A DNA stretch of 43,696 nucleotides from Metabacillus rhizolycopersici (GCF_020075705.1 NZ_JAIQUM010000047.1:1-43696); one strand, 5' to 3'. Positions 1-9,148 are shown, numbered from the stretch's first letter. The notes: generated from the sequence alone by a model not told the origin. Made by a program: numbers and translations.

Positions 1-294
1 AATAAAACCTTGAGCTTGGACAAAAAATCTCAAGTTCTGACAATAAATCATGATTATGGACGATACATCATTTCGAAAAGTTGAATTAGAAATCAAGTAA
101 GTTTAAAAACAACAAAGTTTACTAAAACAGCCTTGCTTTAAGATGTAAATTTTTCAACTTTTTTATACCCTGGGGACATTAAAGCCACTATACCTATGAA
201 TTCCTTACATGTATTACCCTTGGTGAATCTTCTCTCATGTATTTTCCAATAATGGGCATATTATTCCTTGATATATAAATAGGAGGTTGCTCAA

Positions 295-1299
295 ATGGAG
301 GATAAAACAAATATCCAATTAACTGCTGCTGAAATGTCAAGCTTATGGACCCAGTATATAAATGACACATTGGCAGTCTGTGTAAATAAATACTTCTTAG
401 AAAAGGTGGAAGATACGGAAGTACGTCCTGTTATTGAATGGACATTAAATACAGCAGAAAATAATATTTCAATTATGAGAGACATTTTTACAAAGGGAAA
501 GTTCCCTATACCTATTGGATTTACAGATCAAGATGTAAATCTACAAGCCCCAAGACTCTTTTCAGATACATTTGTCTTAATGTATTTACGACAAATGTCT
601 ATTCTTGCAATGTCAGCGAATGGTTCAGCATTGGGACTAGTAACTCGACCAGATGTGGTTAATTTCCATAAAAAGGTGTTAAATGCAGCAGTTGAATTAC
701 AGGACAAAACAAGGGAATTAATGTTAAAACAAGGTACCTATGTAAGACCCCCTTATATATCAACTCCTGACGAGGTCGATTTTGTAGAGAAACAACACTT
801 TTTGGCTGGATTTTTTGGTAAAAAAAGATCACTTACTTCAGTAGAAGTCACTCATTTATTTTTAAATATTCAAAAAAATTATATTGGAAAGGCACTTATA
901 ACAGGGTTTGCTCAGACTACCAACAATAAAGAAGTGAAACAATATTTATTAAGAGGAAAACAACTCTCCCAAAAATATGTAGACATATTTAGCAATGTAT
1001 TAATAAAAGAGGATTTACCTGCTCCACTGAGTTGGGATTCATTTGTATCAGATAGTACAACAAATGTTTTTTCTGACAAGTTAATCATGTTTCATATATC
1101 AGCGATGATAGTAGCAGGGATCGGAAATTTTGGAATGGCAATGGCAGCAAGTCCAAGAAGAGATTTAGGAGTGAAATATGCATCATTAATCCCAGAAATT
1201 TCACTTTACGCTGAAGATGGAGCTAATATTATGATTAAACACGGATGGATGGAGGAACCTCCACTGGCAGATGATCGTGAAGATTTGGCAAATGGTTAG
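295..1299 (+). CDS. DUF3231 family protein
   Basis: The 334-residue product matches the Bacillus DUF3231 family of unknown biochemical role. The protein looks like two related helical halves (about 1-165 and 170-334). Each half has a Trp-containing helix near its start and an Ala/Met-rich helix ending in a segment like 'MSANGSALGLVTRPDV' or 'GIGNFGMAMAASPRRD'. This internal duplication is usual for the family, whose fold is thought to be a ferritin/coat-protein-F-like helical bundle. A good Shine-Dalgarno (AGGAGG) lies 8 nt before the ATG. There is no signal peptide or lipobox, so it is probably cytoplasmic. The gene stands alone and is followed 6 bp later by a gene fragment. The family call is from recalled sequence pattern and no function is claimed. 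Confidence 0.85.
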   Translation: MEDKTNIQLTAAEMSSLWTQYINDTLAVCVNKYFLEKVEDTEVRPVIEWTLNTAENNISIMRDIFTKGKFPIPIGFTDQDVNLQAPRLFSDTFVLMYLRQMSILAMSANGSALGLVTRPDVVNFHKKVLNAAVELQDKTRELMLKQGTYVRPPYISTPDEVDFVEKQHFLAGFFGKKRSLTSVEVTHLFLNIQKNYIGKALITGFAQTTNNKEVKQYLLRGKQLSQKYVDIFSNVLIKEDLPAPLSWDSFVSDSTTNVFSDKLIMFHISAMIVAGIGNFGMAMAASPRRDLGVKYASLIPEISLYAEDGANIMIKHGWMEEPPLADDREDLANG

Positions 1300-1305
1300 A
1301 ATGAT

Positions 1306-1563
1306 GTGGCGAATGAAAAAGAAACGTTATTATGGAGCATTGCCTTTCCAGGTTTCGGTCAATTGTTGAATGAAACAACACTACTTTTTTACTTTAGGGG
1401 CGCTTATCCCCTCTCTAAGATTGCGCCCCATTGTGAAAGGTTAAAAATAGAATTGGCGTTTTTTATGAAAGCCCCTGCTTATGTTCAAATATTTGTTGAT
1501 CAGAAGCATTTTGTAAAAACGGACTCGGCTCACCTACACTGTACAGATGCAAATGATGCATAG
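1306..1563 (+). pseudogene. N-terminal fragment of a small membrane protein gene, disrupted
   Basis: The open frame starts at GTG and its first 23 or so residues (LLWSIAFPGFGQLLN) look like the start of a small Bacillus membrane-protein family. After codon 23 the sequence changes character: low-complexity DNA, a GC-rich hairpin (GGGGCGC 1397-1403 with GCGCCCC 1423-1429), then antisense sequence of the helD 3' end. The last 34 codons (1463-1563) are only the shadow of helD. I read this as a gene cut off after about 70 bp. It begins 6 bp after the DUF3231 stop, so it may once have been a second operon gene. The family identity is from memory and tentative. Confidence 0.45.
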
Positions 1564-3814
1564 CCCTCGTACAAGCAGTGTAGAACACTCTGCGTAGGCT
1601 CTCATCGCCATATACTTGCTCTGATGCATTATAAATCATGACGGCATCGAATTCGATACCTTTGGACAAGTATGACGGTATGACAACAACGCCTTGTTCA
1701 TATTCCATGGAGCCGTTCTTCACGAGCTTCACTTCCTCGATGCTGGATAGGGCTTCATAGGCATTCATGCTTTCCTCAGCTGATTTGCAGATGATTGCAA
1801 TCGTACTATATCCGAGATTTTTCCAGTCGCGTATTTTCTCAGCAATATGCCGATGCAGTTCGGTACGATCGGACACTTGCGTCAGCACTGGCCGTTCGCC
1901 GTCACGTTCGAAAGGGATAATCTGTTCGCCATTAGGCACAAGTGAGCGTGTAAATTCAATAATCGGTTTTGTCGATCGATAACTGCGCGTCATGTTGATC
2001 ACTTCTGTTGCATCTCGTCCATATAAGCTAGTAAGTGTGTGAAAATCAACCATTTCACTCGCATGGGCAAAGATTGCTTGATTAAAGTCGCCAAGTACAG
2101 TCATCCTTGCTGAAGGAAACAAACGCTTCAAAAACTCGAATTGAAACGGTGAATAATCTTGTGCCTCATCAACGAGTATATGTTTAATCGAGCTGTTCGT
2201 CTGAAAGCCTTGGATGAGCTCTTTCATCAGTAAAAACGGAGTAGCATCTTCATAAAATAATTTATCTTCATCTAGCATTTCTAGCGTCGCTTGGCAAATA
2301 TCTGTCCACTCCGCAGGCATGTTCCCCTCCATCCACTGGTTAATCTGTAGAGGATCGGCAAAAAGCTGCTTGTATATCCCTTTAATATCAACGAAACGAA
2401 ATGCTCGGATTCGTTTCCGCAATGGCTTCAACTTTTGGCGAACAATCAATCGGGCAAGCGCTTTAGGCTCCATCTCATAATCAGCAATATCTTCCCTTTT
2501 AAAGCCACGTTTTTTCGCTAAGTAAGCATGTGCCTTATGGTACTCCTCGTTGCTAAGTAGCTCGATCTCCTCCTGTACCCACGGCTTCTTCCATTCACGC
2601 TTTTCCATTTCATTTAGTTTCTCAATCAGCCAATCCTTCAGCTTTTCAAGCCTGTTATGGAAGCGGAGTGAGGTATCACTGCTATAAAATCTTTCTACCA
2701 TTTGCTGAGCAGTAGCAATGGATCTTCCTTTGAAAAGAATATCCTTAAACTGCATACCAGCTAATTCTAAAGACTGCTTATATGATTTCATCGCCTCAAA
2801 AAAATGAATAGATGCCTTAAAACGGATAGCAGCAACTCTTGATCGATATGAAGGAGCATCTTCTGCAGTTAACACATATTCCAATTGCTCGTAAGGATTT
2901 TCAACATCAAACTCTTTGCTCAACCGATGGTCCAAATATTCCTGAAATGTGACCTGCTGCATATTCTCTTCGCCAAGCTCTGGCAATACATTGGACACGT
3001 AGCTTTTAAACATCGCATTAGGGGAAAAAAGAATAATTTGATCCGAATGAAGCTGATTCCGATATTTGTAGAGTAAATAAGCAATCCGTTGCAGAGCGGC
3101 CGATGTCTTTCCACTTCCAGCAGCACCGTGTACAATAAGCAGTCGACCGTTATCATGGCGGATGATTCGATTTTGCTCCTGTTGAATGGTCGCTACGATA
3201 CTGTGCATATATTTGTCAGTCCCTTTGCCCAGCACCTGCTGTAAAATCTCGTCGCCAATGGTGAGACTCGTGTCGAACACAGATTGAAGAACACCGCCGC
3301 GAATAAGGTATTGCCACTTTTTCTCAAATGTACCCTTAATTATGCCTCCAGGTGTTTCATATTGAGCTGGTCCTGGCTGGTAATCGTAGTATACACTCGC
3401 GATCGGGGACCTCCAGTCATAGATAAGGAACTGATCACCACTTGTATCCGTAAGTGTAGAGATGCCAATATAGATTTTTTCCTCGATTGAAGTTCCTTCT
3501 TCCATGAAATCGATTCGTCCAAAATAGGGGGCATCCTTCATCCGGCGCAGCACGGACATTTTTTTTGCTGCATGTCTATGTGTGCTTTGGCTTGTAGACA
3601 GAAGTTGAGCCTCTTGTCTCAAGCCGATGATGGTCTCAAGATAATCATCGAATGTATCAACATTCACTTTCACTTCATCCCAAAAGTGTTTACGAATATG
3701 AACCACTTCGTTCAAACGCCGAGAAGCTTCTTCCTCCAGCCTACTTATTTGCTCCGTAATTGTCTCAATGACGCTGTCCACTCGCTTTTGTTCCTGATGA
3801 AATGCTGAATTCAT
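1463..3814 (-). CDS. helD: RNA polymerase recycling motor HelD (UvrD-like helicase)
   Basis: The product is a superfamily-1 ATPase of about 783 residues, the usual size for Firmicute HelD, which strips stalled RNA polymerase from DNA and nucleic acids and helps recycling. The N-terminal 75 residues form a charged coiled coil (ISRLEEEASRRL), as in the HelD arm that enters the polymerase secondary channel. Walker A is GAAGSGKTSAALQR near residue 230 and Walker B is ILVDEAQDYSPFQ. A C-terminal UvrD-like part carries RSYRST and ends in VFYTACTRAMHHL. I chose the ATG at 3814, where AAAAGGAG lies 8 nt upstream. A GTG at 3823 would overlap that ribosome site. The gene is monocistronic; its 3' end runs into the fragment at 1306-1563. 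Confidence 0.9.
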   Translation of the reverse strand: MNSAFHQEQKRVDSVIETITEQISRLEEEASRRLNEVVHIRKHFWDEVKVNVDTFDDYLETIIGLRQEAQLLSTSQSTHRHAAKKMSVLRRMKDAPYFGRIDFMEEGTSIEEKIYIGISTLTDTSGDQFLIYDWRSPIASVYYDYQPGPAQYETPGGIIKGTFEKKWQYLIRGGVLQSVFDTSLTIGDEILQQVLGKGTDKYMHSIVATIQQEQNRIIRHDNGRLLIVHGAAGSGKTSAALQRIAYLLYKYRNQLHSDQIILFSPNAMFKSYVSNVLPELGEENMQQVTFQEYLDHRLSKEFDVENPYEQLEYVLTAEDAPSYRSRVAAIRFKASIHFFEAMKSYKQSLELAGMQFKDILFKGRSIATAQQMVERFYSSDTSLRFHNRLEKLKDWLIEKLNEMEKREWKKPWVQEEIELLSNEEYHKAHAYLAKKRGFKREDIADYEMEPKALARLIVRQKLKPLRKRIRAFRFVDIKGIYKQLFADPLQINQWMEGNMPAEWTDICQATLEMLDEDKLFYEDATPFLLMKELIQGFQTNSSIKHILVDEAQDYSPFQFEFLKRLFPSARMTVLGDFNQAIFAHASEMVDFHTLTSLYGRDATEVINMTRSYRSTKPIIEFTRSLVPNGEQIIPFERDGERPVLTQVSDRTELHRHIAEKIRDWKNLGYSTIAIICKSAEESMNAYEALSSIEEVKLVKNGSMEYEQGVVVIPSYLSKGIEFDAVMIYNASEQVYGDESLRRVFYTACTRAMHHLHLYSVGEPSPFLQNASDQQIFEHKQGLS

Positions 3815-4005
3815 CGCAAACACTCCTTTTTTAAAAAATAAATGTAAGGGGGTTGACTAATAAAGAATTTTGTTGTATTATTAAAATAGGATAAATATAC
3901 ACAAAATTAAAATTAATATGTTTATCTATATTAATTTACCACAGATTCTCATTTTTTACAACGGTATTGGACAGGCCTCTGCTCCACTAACTTACGTATC
4001 TCTCT

Positions 4006-4113
4006 TCAAAACTCCACTTTAACTCTAACTTCATTCTCCCATTTACTTAGTAATATCTCAGAACCTTTACAATCAGTATGTGTATCATTGAAGTTCACAA
4101 TCAATTCTTTCAC
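4006..4113 (-). CDS. possible small ORF or decayed gene remnant, 35 codons
   Basis: A GTG-started frame of 35 codons reads KELIVNFNDTHTDCKGSE and ends KVEF. It has ordinary coding composition, but the upstream frame is full of stops and there is no clear Shine-Dalgarno. It may be a remnant of a longer gene in the helD-ybaK gap. I do not recognise it and call it only because the peptide does not look like random AT-rich translation. Confidence 0.2.
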   Translation of the reverse strand: MKELIVNFNDTHTDCKGSEILLSKWENEVRVKVEF

Positions 4114-4176
4114 TACATATCTTCAGCTAGTTCAACTTGCACATACAGCATGGGTTCGTTTCCATGCTATTAAAGG

Positions 4177-4484
4177 TGTGTATTTAATGTTTCAATTAAA
4201 GTTGATAGTGATAGGACAGCCGTAGCAAAGAAATTTTTCGTTTATAAAGCGAGACTTCCATCAGTGGGGGTTTTCCTTATCCCCCACTGATGGATAGCGA
4301 GACTTACCTTAGCTTTTACGGGCAGTTATCCCCCACTTTCTCCTCTTTGTGATTCACTCAAGCTTAGAGGTGGGGGTATTACTGCCCGTTAATGCGGGAT
4401 AAAAAGATTGGATTTAAAGAGAATTTGCCAATTACATATGAGAATCCTGACCGCAATTCAATTATATTTTTACTAGAACGATAG
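4177..4484 (+). pseudogene. C-terminal remnant of a GNAT-type acetyltransferase, split by repeat element A
   Basis: Two coding pieces flank element A in one frame. The left piece (4177-4245) reads VSIKVDSDRTAVAKKFFVY. The right piece (4401-4484) reads KKIGFKENLPITYENPD, then RNSIIFLLER and a TAG stop. Joined at TTTAT/AAAAAG they give ...KKFFVYKKIGFKE..., the usual end of a GNAT acetyltransferase (beta strand, helix, then a Y-x-K-x-G-F motif). No start or N-terminal half is present, so the gene was already partial or has decayed. The join without the element is exact and in frame. The GNAT assignment rests on this motif only. Confidence 0.5.
4244..4403 (+). repeat. dual-hairpin element A (short form, subtype 1)
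   Basis: A 150-bp core (4249-4398) is flanked on both sides by ATAAA. Hairpin 1 is CCATCAGTGGGGG/CCCCCACTGATGG with a short loop. It is bracketed by the direct repeat GCGAGACTT. Hairpin 2 begins CGGGCAGT and ends ACTGCCCG, with an inner CCCCCAC/GTGGGGG stem. The copy is nearly identical to element E (23624-23782). It interrupts the GNAT remnant. Confidence 0.85.
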
Positions 4485-4514
4485 CTCGAGGAAAGATGGA
4501 GGCTGAGGAATAGG

Positions 4515-4997
4515 ATGGCAAAAAAGGGAACAAAAACAAATGCAGTTCGTTTGATTGAACAGCAAAAAATAGATTATGAATTATTAAGTTACGAAACAGA
4601 AGCTGGGAAAGCCGTAGATGGCATCTCTGTTTCTGAAAAAATAGGTTATCCTTTTGAGTATGTTTATAAAACATTAGTTGCAACAGCAGGAAAAAATCAA
4701 TATTACGTCTTTGTTGTACCCGTTGCAGAGGAGCTAGATTTAAAAAAGGCGGCAAAGGTAATAGGTGAGAAAAAGATTGAAATGATTGCAGTGAAGGAGC
4801 TTCTAGGATTAACTGGCTATGTTCGTGGAGGTTGTTCTCCAATTGGAATGAAAAAATTGTTCCCTACCTATATTGATTCCACTGCAGAAACGCTTGATTT
4901 TATCATTGTCAGTGCAGGGAAAATCGGTATGCAGCTAAAAGTAGATCCACAAGATTTAGCAAAAATATGCCAAGCGAAATTTGACGTCATTGTATGA
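4515..4997 (+). CDS. ybaK: Cys-tRNA(Pro)/aminoacyl-tRNA deacylase, YbaK/EbsC family
   Basis: The 160-residue protein has the whole YbaK fold. YbaK hydrolyses Cys-tRNA(Pro) made in error by prolyl-tRNA synthetase and acts in trans in the cytoplasm. The catalytic-site lysine lies in 'VYKTLVA' (near residue 52), and the conserved glycine-rich loop is '[14 protein letters not shown]'. Length matches the family (about 155-160). A GAGG-type ribosome site precedes the ATG. The gene stands alone downstream of element A and the GNAT remnant. An inverted repeat (TTATCATTC/GAATGATAA, 5059-5092) follows about 60 bp after the stop but has no T-run. Confidence 0.9.
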   Translation: MAKKGTKTNAVRLIEQQKIDYELLSYETEAGKAVDGISVSEKIGYPFEYVYKTLVATAGKNQYYVFVVPVAEELDLKKAAKVIGEKKIEMIAVKELLGLTGYVRGGCSPIGMKKLFPTYIDSTAETLDFIIVSAGKIGMQLKVDPQDLAKICQAKFDVIV

Positions 4998-5129
4998 TAA
5001 AAATGGTATGGGACCAGCTTCTTTACCTAAGCTTAGGTCTTCTTTGCAGCAAAATGGGTTATCATTCAGAAACTAAGTACCAAGAATGATAATACTTGCA
5101 GGAAGTATTTTATAGTCCTCAAAGCGTAA

Positions 5130-5166
5130 GCACCTACCTTATCTTCATTGAAGATGAGGTAGGTGC
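5130..5166 (-). terminator. terminator hairpin after the YdhK-like gene
   Basis: An inverted repeat GCACCTACC/GGTAGGTGC has an inner ATCTTC/GAAGAT stem. It lies 23 bp beyond the stop of the minus-strand lipoprotein gene. The T-run is weak, so it may act as a bidirectional or factor-assisted terminator. Confidence 0.6.
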
Positions 5167-5189
5167 CTATGTTGTGATCTGATCATACT

Positions 5190-5747
5190 TTATTGAGCAG
5201 ATAACTCACTTTCTGTTACCCATTTATGATTTTTCACTTCTTCTCCACCAGTAGTAGAAGTGAAATCAACCATATACACAGTCGTTTCCTCGGCTGAATC
5301 AATAGTAGCTGTTGCTCCATTCATCCCTTCCATATGATCTGCATTTAAGGTTACTTCTGTTCCAGGCTCTAATGGTGCTTCTCCAACATCTTGCAGCTCT
5401 TCATGAATAACCCATTTGTGATTTTCCACTCTTTCTCCGCCAGTTGTCGGAGTGTACGAAACAGTATAAACAGTAGTATTATACGCACCTACTATTGTTG
5501 CCTCAGCACCGTTCATACCTTCCATGTGATCTGACTGGATAATTGCTTGACTTCCAACTTCAAAGGTCGGATTTTCTGCTTCTTCTAATCCTTCGGGAAC
5601 TTCACCTGAGCTAGAATGATTCATACTACCATGATCCATGTTGCTATGGTCCATTTCTTCCGTGTTTTCATCATTAGCGTTTGCACATGCACCAAGTACT
5701 AAGAAAAGGGATGCAATGAAAGAGAATAGAACTTGTTTTTTTAGCAT
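5190..5747 (-). CDS. ydhK: YdhK-like lipoprotein, duplicated DUF1541 domain
   Basis: This 185-residue protein has a signal peptide ending in the lipobox LGAC, so it is probably a membrane-anchored lipoprotein. Residues 30-50 are rich in His, Met and Asp (MDHSNMDHGSMNH), which suggests metal binding. Two DUF1541 repeats follow (about 58-120 and 120-183). Each has the same core: SDHMEGMNGAEATI or NADHMEGMNGATATI, then TTVY, TTGGE and a VxNHKWV end. A strong GGAGGAG site precedes the ATG. It lies 208 bp downstream of, and co-directional with, a two-component system that may control it. Metal or copper handling is an inference from the His/Met motif; the family has no settled function. Confidence 0.8.
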   Translation of the reverse strand: MLKKQVLFSFIASLFLVLGACANANDENTEEMDHSNMDHGSMNHSSSGEVPEGLEEAENPTFEVGSQAIIQSDHMEGMNGAEATIVGAYNTTVYTVSYTPTTGGERVENHKWVIHEELQDVGEAPLEPGTEVTLNADHMEGMNGATATIDSAEETTVYMVDFTSTTGGEEVKNHKWVTESELSAQ

Positions 5748-5955
5748 GTAAATCTCCTCCTTTAACGATTGACACTATCATACCAAGTAAATGTGCAGAA
5801 ATTATGGAGTAAGCCTAATTTTAAAAATAGGCTGTTTTCGCAAAGTTTGTTGCTATTGTCATATAGAGTGCCATCAACAGTGACCAGTTCGGTGACCACT
5901 TTAGCTTCATTTCTTAGGATTAACACTTATCATTTACAATCTAGTAAATTATTAT

Positions 5956-6633
5956 TTATTCCTTGTTTACCCACTTATATCCAACTCCCCAAACGGTTGC
6001 AAGGTATTGATCAATAGGAAAGTTTACTTGTCTAAGTTTTTCACGGATATTTCGAACATGAGAGTCAATCGTCCTATCTTCTATAAAAGCATTATTTCCC
6101 CAAACGGTTTCCAGTAAATTCGTTCGTGAAAAGACTTTATTTGGATTTTTTAATAATAATCCGATTACTGAAAATTCCTTAGGAGTTAGCTGAATGATAT
6201 GTTTTTCATATGTTAATTCATGGAATTCCTCATCCCACCACAACCCCTTAAAATGGATCCTCTTTTTTTCTTTATCATTTATTCTCCTAAATAAGGCATC
6301 TATTCTAGCCAACAATTCTCCTTCATCAAATGGTTTTGTTACATAGTCATCTGCCCCTAATTGTAGTCCCTTAACTACATCTGGCTTTTCACTTCTTGCT
6401 GTGATCATAATAATAGGAAGAGTAGAAAATCGCCTTATATGACTGCAAGTACTCCAACCATCCATTTCTGGCATCATGATATCTAATAAAATTAAATCTG
6501 CATGAGAATCTTTCAAATAGTCAATCGCCTTTTGACCAGAATTTACTTTTATACAATGATAATATGGTGATAAGTAAATACTTAATAAATCAAGCATCCT
6601 TTCTTCATCATCCACGAGCAATATCGTTTTCAT
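5956..6633 (-). CDS. OmpR/PhoB-family response regulator
   Basis: The 225-residue protein has an N-terminal receiver domain (acidic pair DD at 8-9, phosphoacceptor D51 in 'LILLDIMMPEMDGW', T/S in 'MITARSE', K100 in 'VTKPFDE'). The C-terminal winged helix runs from about 130 to 225, with 'LTPKEFSVIGLLLKNPN' and 'RTIDSHVRNIREKL'. It would bind direct repeats as a dimer once phosphorylated by the adjacent kinase. Its ATG overlaps the kinase stop by 4 nt (ATGA), so translation is coupled. The order kinase then regulator is the reverse of the usual arrangement. Confidence 0.92.
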   Translation of the reverse strand: MKTILLVDDEERMLDLLSIYLSPYYHCIKVNSGQKAIDYLKDSHADLILLDIMMPEMDGWSTCSHIRRFSTLPIIMITARSEKPDVVKGLQLGADDYVTKPFDEGELLARIDALFRRINDKEKKRIHFKGLWWDEEFHELTYEKHIIQLTPKEFSVIGLLLKNPNKVFSRTNLLETVWGNNAFIEDRTIDSHVRNIREKLRQVNFPIDQYLATVWGVGYKWVNKE

Positions 6634-8006
6634 TCTGTCATCTCCTTAAAGATAAGCGTAAAGGTACTTCCTTTCCCAGGTTCACTTGCTACCTCAATGT
6701 TACCTCCATGAGCTTCAATCAGTTCCTTCACAATCGATAACCCTAATCCTGATCCACCAGAATCTCTAGAACGTGATTTTTCTGTTCTATAAAAACGCTC
6801 AAAGATGAAGGGCAGATCTTCCGTAGAAATACCAGATCCTTCATCTGTAATCATAATACGTACCTTTCCCTTTTCTTCTTTGACAGATAAACTTGTTTTA
6901 GTATAAGGCTCAGAGTATTTGAGTGCATTATTTAGCAAATTTAATAATAGTTGTTCAAATCTCATAGGATCTATCCTGACATTGATGTTTTCTCTACAAT
7001 TTAACTCTAGTTCTATTTTTTTCTCTTTAAAAGCTGGGAGTACCTTCTCATAAAGAGTATGTAGGTAGTTACAAAGCTGTACGTTAACTCGATTGATGAC
7101 AAATGTATTTCTATCTATTTTGGCTAGATTAAATAAATCCGTTATCATGTCAGATAACTTTTCGGATTCCTCAAATATAATCTCAAGATAATGATCTCGA
7201 TCTTTATCAGCAATATTTTCCCTTTTAGCTATATCTGCATAACCTTTAATATAAGTTAAGGGAGTTCGCAACTCATGGGATATGCTTGCTAAGAACTCAC
7301 TCCTCTCCTCTTTAAGATGTTTTAAATCATTTGCAAGGATTGTAATAGATTGAGATAATTCACTTAATTCATCATTTCCCATTTTTGGAAAATGAACTGA
7401 AAAATCACCCTTACTTAATTTTTCTGTAGCCTTTTTCATTTGAATAAGTGGAGTAGTTAGAACTTTTGTTAAAAATACAATAGTCAAAAGTAAAAAAAAT
7501 CCAGTCACAACTGCTGCAACAACAAAATGATGATTTAAATTTGAAATAATGCCTTGTACATGATCGGTACTCAGAAACATATACACATACCCTTTTTGAT
7601 TTTCATTTATAGAGTAAGGAGTAACTGTAGAAATATACTGTTCATCTTTCCAACGTTTTGCTATTACTTCTCCATTACGAGAAACATTCTTTAAACGATA
7701 AGATAATATTTTCTCGATAGCATGATCCACTTCAGAAGAGTTGATGATGATATTTTGACTTTTGTCTGTAATAATAACATCCAGCTCACCCTTTGATTCC
7801 ATTAAAGCGATATGATGTAATGTTTCAGGACGATATGATTCTTCAAGAACATCTCTATGATTGTTACCTCTCGCTTGTAACGTAGATAATTCCTCTTGTA
7901 TTTGTGTATCTATGATGTTTTCATGTAAAAAATAGAGTAAAAATATTTCTATTATGAGCATCACAACTAGAAACCAGATACCTAATTTTAAAGATAGTTT
8001 GTTCAA
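6630..8006 (-). CDS. sensor histidine kinase
   Basis: The 458-residue protein has TM1 at about 9-27, an extracytoplasmic sensor loop of about 130 residues, TM2 at about 158-180 and a HAMP linker to about 235. A HisKA domain follows, with H244 in 'SISHELRTPL', and a HATPase_c domain with N box 'NLLNNALKYS', G1 'DEGSGIS' and G2 'GGSGLGLSIVK'. Translation most likely starts at TTG 8006, where GGTGAT lies 6 nt upstream; no in-frame ATG fits. It is the first gene of the pair with the response regulator. The signal sensed cannot be read from the sequence. Element B lies 83 bp upstream, probably in or next to its promoter region. Confidence 0.92.
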   Translation of the reverse strand: MNKLSLKLGIWFLVVMLIIEIFLLYFLHENIIDTQIQEELSTLQARGNNHRDVLEESYRPETLHHIALMESKGELDVIITDKSQNIIINSSEVDHAIEKILSYRLKNVSRNGEVIAKRWKDEQYISTVTPYSINENQKGYVYMFLSTDHVQGIISNLNHHFVVAAVVTGFFLLLTIVFLTKVLTTPLIQMKKATEKLSKGDFSVHFPKMGNDELSELSQSITILANDLKHLKEERSEFLASISHELRTPLTYIKGYADIAKRENIADKDRDHYLEIIFEESEKLSDMITDLFNLAKIDRNTFVINRVNVQLCNYLHTLYEKVLPAFKEKKIELELNCRENINVRIDPMRFEQLLLNLLNNALKYSEPYTKTSLSVKEEKGKVRIMITDEGSGISTEDLPFIFERFYRTEKSRSRDSGGSGLGLSIVKELIEAHGGNIEVASEPGKGSTFTLIFKEMTE

Positions 8007-8088
8007 GTAATATCACCAGCTTTTTGATTAGTAAAAAAATAGTTATTGTATTCATATCAAAACTTTGTGCAGTTTTTAAGGATTTTTT

Positions 8089-8244
8089 ATAAAGTGAGAC
8101 TTCCATCAGTGGGGGTTTTCTTCATCCCCCACTGATGGTTAGCGAGACTTATCGGATCTTTACGGGCAGTTATCTCCCACTTATCTTCTTTGCTTCTCTC
8201 GAATCTTGAAGTCGGAGTTTTACTGCCCGTTAAGGTGGGATAAA
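8089..8244 (+). repeat. dual-hairpin element B (short form, subtype 2)
   Basis: A 146-bp core (8094-8239) lies between ATAAA repeats. Hairpin 1 is CCATCAGTGGGGG/CCCCCACTGATGG. Hairpin 2 has outer arms ACGGGCAGT/ACTGCCCGT and an inner TCTTC/GAAG region. It lies upstream of the histidine kinase gene, in the opposite orientation to it. Confidence 0.85.
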
Positions 8245-8587
8245 AAATTGAAAAACCATGTATTTAACAAGCAACTATATAGTTACTACAATTAATTGGA
8301 ATTACTGTAAGTCCACAATAGTTTAATAGTTTCTCCATAATTTTTCGATATTAATATTTTACAATCTTTCTGAGAAATAACTTGGAGGTGTAAAAAATTG
8401 CAAAAAACCAAAGATATAAGAATTGGATTTTTAGTCTGTCTTACAAATTTAGATTTGTCTGATTTTATAGAAGTTTATTGATGGGATTACTAATCGGTTC
8501 ATTTTCCTCAAAAGTCCTATGAACTTCATGGAGGATTAACGAGTAAGATTACAATCGACATGTTTAATTGGGAGTGAAACTATTTAT
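8245..8587. other. intergenic stretch with a possible 27-codon leader ORF
   Basis: At 8398-8481 a TTG-started frame of 27 codons (MQKTKDIRIGFLVCLTNLDL...) follows a good ribosome site, GGAGGTG, 7 nt upstream. It stops about 107 bp before the lipoprotein gene. It could be a leader peptide or the start of a decayed gene. Nothing else is recognised here. Confidence 0.25.
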
Positions 8588-9148
8588 ATGAAAAGAGAGA
8601 TTAGATTACTGATTATAAGTTTATTAATTATCATGTCTGGATGTAGTTATTCAACATTAAATGAGGCAATAAAAGGGGATACTCCGTACAAGGTTAATAA
8701 TGTTATACATATAGAGAAGGTTGAGGGTATTTCAATTGTATTATATGATACATTACCCGAACGAAAAGAATTTCCTCATCTTATTGAACCTGTACTAGGA
8801 GTATCATTTTTTAAGGGAAATGATGAGGATGGTTGGAAAAATATCGGCCCTAATGGTTGGCAACATCAAGAGAATGATCAATTTACAATCTATCATGATT
8901 TTTTTAGAGAGTATACTCATGAAGGAAACTTAGTTATTGATATCCCTGTTGGCTTTGGTGAGATAAACAATGAAGATATAAAGAAAATAGTGACTCTAGA
9001 ACAAGGTGATCGGGAAAATTATATGGATGCAGTAATTATTGAAAAAGATTATGGTCGGTATTATTTAGCTAGTGGTCGTGTTACGAGCATTAAAGGTCTC
9101 TCGAAAAACGGGGAAATTATAGAACAAGTTGATTGGGAGACTAATTAA
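8588..9148 (+). CDS. hypothetical lipoprotein
   Basis: The 186-residue product begins with a short charged N-terminus, a hydrophobic stretch (LLIISLLIIM) and a lipobox SGC near residue 20, so it should be a lipoprotein on the outer face of the membrane. The mature part is acidic and aromatic-rich, with no repeat or motif I can name (segments 'GPNGWQHQENDQFTIYHDF' and 'VIDIPVGFGEINNEDI'). GGGAG lies about 11 nt before the ATG. I do not recognise the family. The gene appears monocistronic. Confidence 0.6.
   Translation: MKREIRLLIISLLIIMSGCSYSTLNEAIKGDTPYKVNNVIHIEKVEGISIVLYDTLPERKEFPHLIEPVLGVSFFKGNDEDGWKNIGPNGWQHQENDQFTIYHDFFREYTHEGNLVIDIPVGFGEINNEDIKKIVTLEQGDRENYMDAVIIEKDYGRYYLASGRVTSIKGLSKNGEIIEQVDWETN

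Noticed and set aside
2885..3534. Several frames of 60-80 codons antisense to helD
   Set aside because: They are shadows of a long, motif-rich helicase gene without ribosome sites.
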